From Pseudobdellovibrionaceae bacterium (GTDB lineage Bacteria > Bdellovibrionota_B > Oligoflexia > Oligoflexales > Bog-1112): 57,596 nucleotides of DNA. The DNA lies in NCBI GenBank assembly GCA_002711925.1, contig PASJ01000001.1:1-57596 (forward strand), written 5' to 3'. Under the pieces are notes generated by a model. That model was not told where the DNA came from and did no database searches. It saw only the letters and a list, made by a program, of their open reading frames with translations. A program made the translations under genes and the position numbers. Below, piece after piece: positions 54,042 through 57,596 of the stretch (its first letter is position 1; each line of letters opens with the position of its first letter).

Positions 54042-55658
54042 TTACTCCGTATGTCTTGTGCTTTTTTTATCTTGTTTCTTTTTGCTTGCTGCAAAAACAA
54101 AACCCTTAAAAAGAGGGTGAGCCCCCATGGGACGACTGACTAGCTCTGGGTGAAACTGACAAGCAACAAACCAAGGATGACCCTGAAGCTCAAAAATTTC
54201 TACCAGCTTATCATCTGGAGAGGTACCACTAAAAACAACCCCCGCTTCTTCAAACCTTGAACGATACTGACTGTTAAATTCATAGCGATGACGGTGCCTT
54301 TCCATAACCGTATCTTTACCATATGCTTCTCTGGCTTTAGAGCTTTTTGCAAGCACACAAGGGTAGCTTCCAAGACGCATTGTCCCCCCCTTGTTTGTCA
54401 CACCCTTTTGCTCTTCCATTAAGAAAATAACTGGCTCTGTTGTCTCAGGAGCAAACTCTAGGCTATCTGCTGTGTGTAAACCAAGAATATTTCGAGCGAC
54501 CTCCACAGAAGCCAGTTGCATCCCCAAACAAATACCTAAAAAAGGAAGATTTTGGCACCTAGCAAACTCAATAGACCGAATCATACCTTCTGTTCCGCGC
54601 TCTCCGAACCCTCCAGGAACAATAACGCCATCAACCCCCTCCAAACAAACCGAAGGCCCTTTTGCTATTACATCTTGAGCAGCGACGTATACTACAGAAA
54701 CAGCCGCTTCATTACTGATTCCAGCATGGACTAGAGCCTCCTCGATTGATTTGTAGGAGTCAACAACGTCTGTGTACTTACCAACAATAGCAATTTTGAT
54801 ATTTTGTTTTGGATGATCGAGTCGTTCAATGATGCTGTACCATTCCCTCAGGTCCGGACTCCGCGCCCAGATATTCAAGTTGTCAACAAGACTTTGATCT
54901 AACCCTTGCTGATGAAGCATCAAAGGAATTTTATAAATACTATCCATATCAACAGCTTGAAAGACCTGGTCCCCAGGAACATTACAAAAAACAGCAATCT
55001 TACGCAATAAATCAGAAGGAATCTCCCGCTCGGCACGACAAAGAAGGAAGTCTGGTTGTATCCCTATAGATCTAAGTTCTTTTACTGAGTGCTGAGTTGG
55101 CTTTGTTTTTAGTTCATCAGCAGAGCTTAAATATGGTATATAAGTCATATGAATAAGTGCAGATGATATTTTTTTGTTATTTCTTATCTGTCTTATAGCT
55201 TCTAAAAAAGGTAAGGACTCTATATCACCAACTGTACCTCCAATTTCATAAATTATAATATCTTCATTTTTTATATCACTATTAATAAATGACTTTATCT
55301 CATTTGTTACGTGAGGAATTACTTGAATTGTAGCTCCAAGGTAATCTCCCTTTCTTTCTTTTGATAATACATTCGAATAAATTTTACCCGATGAAATACT
55401 ATCTGTTTGTTTTGCTGATTGATTTGTAAACCTTTCGTAATGACCGAGATCTAAATCCGTTTCTGCCCCATCATCCGTTACATAAACTTCTCCATGTTGA
55501 TAGGGGCTCATTGTGCCAGGATCGACATTTAAATATGGATCTAGTTTCCTGATCCTAACTCTAAAATTTCTTGATTTTAAAAGAGTGGCAAGTGCAGCAG
55601 AGGCTATTCCCTTACCTAAAGATGAAGCTACTCCTCCCGTAATAAAAACAAAATGCAT
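54042..55658 (-). CDS. pyrG: CTP synthase (mosaic across a composition break)
   Basis: It makes CTP from UTP, ATP and glutamine. The 538-residue protein is complete. The synthetase domain has TGGVASSLGKGI, DPYLNVDPGTMSPYQHGEV and KTKPTQHSVKEL. The glutaminase domain has the nucleophile Cys in PFLGICLGMQ and the His-Glu end CQFHPELVSRP. But the DNA changes near 55,080 (about codon 193): left of that point the coding DNA is about 40% G+C, right of it about 25%. The N-terminal third has an AT-rich Alphaproteobacteria style, the rest matches the surrounding genome. The frame is open through the break. The gene may be an assembly chimera. The C-terminal part is followed by lptC. Confidence 0.9.
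   Translation of the reverse strand: MHFVFITGGVASSLGKGIASAALATLLKSRNFRVRIRKLDPYLNVDPGTMSPYQHGEVYVTDDGAETDLDLGHYERFTNQSAKQTDSISSGKIYSNVLSKERKGDYLGATIQVIPHVTNEIKSFINSDIKNEDIIIYEIGGTVGDIESLPFLEAIRQIRNNKKISSALIHMTYIPYLSSADELKTKPTQHSVKELRSIGIQPDFLLCRAEREIPSDLLRKIAVFCNVPGDQVFQAVDMDSIYKIPLMLHQQGLDQSLVDNLNIWARSPDLREWYSIIERLDHPKQNIKIAIVGKYTDVVDSYKSIEEALVHAGISNEAAVSVVYVAAQDVIAKGPSVCLEGVDGVIVPGGFGERGTEGMIRSIEFARCQNLPFLGICLGMQLASVEVARNILGLHTADSLEFAPETTEPVIFLMEEQKGVTNKGGTMRLGSYPCVLAKSSKAREAYGKDTVMERHRHRYEFNSQYRSRFEEAGVVFSGTSPDDKLVEIFELQGHPWFVACQFHPELVSRPMGAHPLFKGFVFAASKKKQDKKSTRHTE
55050..55130. other. Compositional breakpoint within pyrG
   Basis: G+C counted by eye in 60-base blocks: 40% at 54,961-55,020, 47% at 55,021-55,080, 35% at 55,081-55,140, 25% at 55,141-55,200, 28% at 55,201-55,260 and 23% at 55,261-55,320. 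The plus strand also changes from A/C-rich to T/A-rich. Gene content changes to an alphaproteobacterial order. The break sits in the part encoding the conserved motif KPTQHSVKELRSIGI. Confidence 0.75.
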
Positions 55659-55712
55659 TACGGAATACCCTGATATATAAATAAAAGCTTATATCAAGAT
55701 AATATTAAATAA

Positions 55713-56015
55713 TTATTCAGGGATAGATGGCTCTTCTGAAGATTGTTCCTCAGAATTCAACGTTGGCAGAGATTCTAAGACATTTTTATCAGATCCAATA
55801 GAAGCTGTTATTGTAAGAACAACACTCATTACCATAAAAAGTGTAGCTGTAATAGCAGTCAATCGAGAAAGTAAGTTAGCTGAACCTCGGGCAGACATCA
55901 TTCCTCCAAAAGTTCCCCCTCCTAAACCTAAACCTTCATTATCTGAACCTTGAAGCAAAACAAGTATCACCAAAGCTATTGCCAATATTAGCTGTATGAT
56001 AATCAATGTAGTCAT
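55713..56015 (-). CDS. secG: Protein translocase subunit SecG
   Basis: A small SecYEG partner with two membrane helices. The 100-residue protein has the first helix IIIQLILAIALVILVLLQ, the Gly-rich cytoplasmic loop GLGLGGGTFGGMMSARGSANLLSR and the second helix TATLFMVMSVVLTI. The loop pattern MMSARGSANLL is alphaproteobacterial in style. The 14-residue acidic tail is an extension. It sits between tpiA and pyrG, the order known in Alphaproteobacteria. It lies in the AT-rich section right of the composition break. Confidence 0.9.
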   Translation of the reverse strand: MTTLIIIQLILAIALVILVLLQGSDNEGLGLGGGTFGGMMSARGSANLLSRLTAITATLFMVMSVVLTITASIGSDKNVLESLPTLNSEEQSSEEPSIPE

Positions 56016-56056
56016 AAATTGCTTATATTTATAACTTAATATTTATCAAGATATAA

Positions 56057-56776
56057 TTAGGAAATAATATTGTTGAATTCTTCTATTTTTAATGAAGCTC
56101 CTCCAATTAGACAACCATCAACACTATCTATTTCATTAATTACTTTAGAATTTGATGATTTAACTGATCCTCCATAAAGAATTTTGTAATTATTTAAACT
56201 ATCATCTATTTTTTTTATTTTTACATGAATTTGATCAATCTCATTTATTGTTGGGGTTAATCCAGTTCCAATTGCCCAAATTGGCTCGTAGGCTATTATT
56301 GTGTTTTCATTATTTGAAATTTTTGGAATACCTTCTTTAATTTGTTTTGTAAGTACTTCAGTGGTTTTATTGTTTTGTTTTTCCTCTAAAGACTCACCAA
56401 TACATAGAATTGGAATAATATTATTATTTATCAAATTACCAATTTTTAATTTTATATTATCATTAGTTTCATTAAAGTTTTGTCTTCTTTCAGAGTGGCC
56501 TACTAAACAGAACTTTACATCCATGTCATTTAACATTTCAGCAGACAACTCGCCTGTAAACGCACCACTTATAAATTTTGAAACATCTTGAGCTCCTGCA
56601 AAAATATTTTTTTGATTTTTTTTAATTTTATCAATATAAATTGATGGTGGACAAACAACAACGCAGTTTTGACTTTTTGTATTCAATGCATCAAAATAAT
56701 CATTGATGAAGGCCATATTCCCATTTAATTTCCAATTAGCGACAAAAAAAGACGAAAAATTACTAAGATTTAACAT
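56057..56776 (-). CDS. tpiA: Triose-phosphate isomerase
   Basis: It interconverts dihydroxyacetone phosphate and glyceraldehyde-3-phosphate. The 239-residue TIM barrel is short but complete: active-site Lys in FVANWKLNG, His in FCLVGHSERR, Glu in IIAYEPIWAIGTG, and the phosphate loop ILYGGSVKSSN. Its Asn, Ile and Lys excess is much stronger than in proteins of the left 54 kb and looks like SAR11-type bacteria. It is divergent from the SurA/PpiD-like gene and 41 bases upstream of secG. Confidence 0.95.
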   Translation of the reverse strand: MLNLSNFSSFFVANWKLNGNMAFINDYFDALNTKSQNCVVVCPPSIYIDKIKKNQKNIFAGAQDVSKFISGAFTGELSAEMLNDMDVKFCLVGHSERRQNFNETNDNIKLKIGNLINNNIIPILCIGESLEEKQNNKTTEVLTKQIKEGIPKISNNENTIIAYEPIWAIGTGLTPTINEIDQIHVKIKKIDDSLNNYKILYGGSVKSSNSKVINEIDSVDGCLIGGASLKIEEFNNIIS

Positions 56777-56825
56777 AATTACTTTTATTTATAGAAACTA
56801 ATATTGTAGAAGCAATAAAAATTTT

Positions 56826-57596
56826 ATGAGATCAATTAGAAAATCATGGATTGGAATAGCTTTAGCCATATTATTTGGACTAAGTCTATTTTTTTTTAGA
56901 GGTTCTCAACGATATTCAAACCTATTTAATTCAGATAATATAATCGCTTCAGTATCAGGAACAGCAATTTCAACTACTAAATTTATAAGAGCTCTAGATA
57001 TGAATATATCTCAATTTGGACAAATGTTAGGTAAAGAACTTACAGGTGATGAGATTAGGTCTTTTCAAATACATCAACTTGTACTTCAAAATTTAGTAAA
57101 TAATGCAATATTTGAAAATGAATTTGAAGATATTAATTTTATAATTGACGACTCAATTATTGCTAAAAGAACGAAAGAAAGATTCCCAAACTTATATATC
57201 AACAATCAGATTAATGAAGAAGTTTTAAATACATTTCTTAGACAACAAAAACTAAAAATAGAAGATTTGGTTAATATTATTAGTTATGAAACTAAAGCAT
57301 TAGTTTTTGATGATCTTTTTTTTGAAAAAAAATATCCTTTAGAAATGCAAAAAAAAATCTCTTTGTCTGAGTCTCAAATTCGAGAATTAGATTTAATTAA
57401 AATGAATATAGAAAAAATTAAATTAAAAAATTTTAATGAAGAAGAAATCAAAAAAAATAATACAGAACTTATTAAATTTTATAATGATAATAGTAATAAA
57501 TACATGACTGAAGAAAAAAGAGATATTTCAGCAAGCGGAGTTGTTACATTTAAAAAATCTGAAGATTTAGCTAATACTTTTAAAGAATTACCAAAT
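56826..57596 (+). CDS. SurA/PpiD-type peptidyl-prolyl isomerase, N-terminal part
   Basis: An open frame of 257 codons that continues beyond the window. It starts with MRSIRKSWIG and one membrane segment (IALAILFGLSLFFF), followed by the SurA_N-like chaperone domain (VSGTAISTTKFIRAL, then EIRSFQIHQLVLQNLVNNAIFENE). This is the layout of membrane-anchored periplasmic foldases like PpiD, with the parvulin domain still to come. In Alphaproteobacteria such a gene lies divergent from tpiA, often followed by trpE. Codon use is very AT-rich and Lys/Asn/Ile heavy, as in tpiA. It supports the view that the window's right end comes from another genome. Confidence 0.8.
   Translation, partial: MRSIRKSWIGIALAILFGLSLFFFRGSQRYSNLFNSDNIIASVSGTAISTTKFIRALDMNISQFGQMLGKELTGDEIRSFQIHQLVLQNLVNNAIFENEFEDINFIIDDSIIAKRTKERFPNLYINNQINEEVLNTFLRQQKLKIEDLVNIISYETKALVFDDLFFEKKYPLEMQKKISLSESQIRELDLIKMNIEKIKLKNFNEEEIKKNNTELIKFYNDNSNKYMTEEKRDISASGVVTFKKSEDLANTFKELPN

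Overview
The window reads as the chromosome of a free-living or predatory-type Gram-negative bacterium with low G+C. It carries a full LPS export set (lptB, lptA, lptC), O-antigen type genes, a type IV pilus motor pair, several lipoproteins and outer-membrane barrels, and an aerobic TCA cycle (2-oxoglutarate dehydrogenase, succinyl-CoA ligase). The order pyrG-lptC-lptA-lptB-rpoN is the one I associate with the former Deltaproteobacteria and Bdellovibrionota. The partial secreted protein at the left end and the membrane protein at 22.5 kb also remind me of families in those groups. The taxonomic call is an inference from gene order and protein style, not from a marker search. By eye, C exceeds G on the plus strand almost everywhere, whichever way the genes point.

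Layout. 0-2.2 kb: a truncated secreted protein, a membrane pentapeptide-repeat protein and a long AT-rich gap. 2.2-9.6 kb: sucB-lpd-sucA, a convergent S1 protein gene and tRNA-Ser(GGA). 9.7-14.8 kb: a gamma-glutamyltransferase lipoprotein convergent with an amino-acid permease, then a nitronate monooxygenase/flavin reductase pair. 15-18.4 kb: two RNA methyltransferases, an HTH protein with a degenerate IrrE-like tail, and infC. 18.7-22.4 kb: pilC, pilB and an ATP:cobalamin adenosyltransferase. 22.5-28.5 kb: a surface-polysaccharide block (unknown membrane protein, Wzx-like flippase, WecA-like transferase, O-antigen ligase/polymerase). 28.5-31.3 kb: two tiny overlapping genes, purM, mutM and tRNA-Ile(GAT). 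31.5-36.7 kb: a secreted-protein island (repeat-bearing lipoprotein, exported ClpP-like protease, LTA-synthase-like sulfatase-fold transferase). 37-41.1 kb: a metal-handling block (NicO-type transporter, flavoprotein, MerT-like protein, two tandem HMA proteins, outer-membrane barrel). 41.3-46.6 kb: sucCD, an unknown gene, murB, alkD and a small exported protein. 46.7-55.7 kb: one long minus-strand run (pyrG, lptC, lptA, lptB, rpoN, gcvP, heptosyltransferase). 55.7 kb to the end: secG, tpiA and a divergent SurA/PpiD-type gene.

The most important structural observation is a sudden change near 55,080, inside pyrG. To its left the DNA is about 40% G+C and has delta-type gene order. To its right it drops to about 25% G+C, and the order (pyrG-secG-tpiA with a divergent peptidyl-prolyl isomerase) and protein style are those of AT-rich marine Alphaproteobacteria such as SAR11. 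The switch falls at a conserved stretch of the gene, so a metagenome assembly chimera is the simplest explanation and recombination is the alternative. The last 2.5 kb should not be credited to the same organism until read support is checked.

Beyond that, the candidates for undescribed biology are the exported ClpP-like protease with its neighbouring repeat lipoprotein, the LTA-synthase homologue with a changed metal ligand and a leader full of inverted repeats, and the outer-membrane/HMA/HMA/MerT/flavoprotein metal module.
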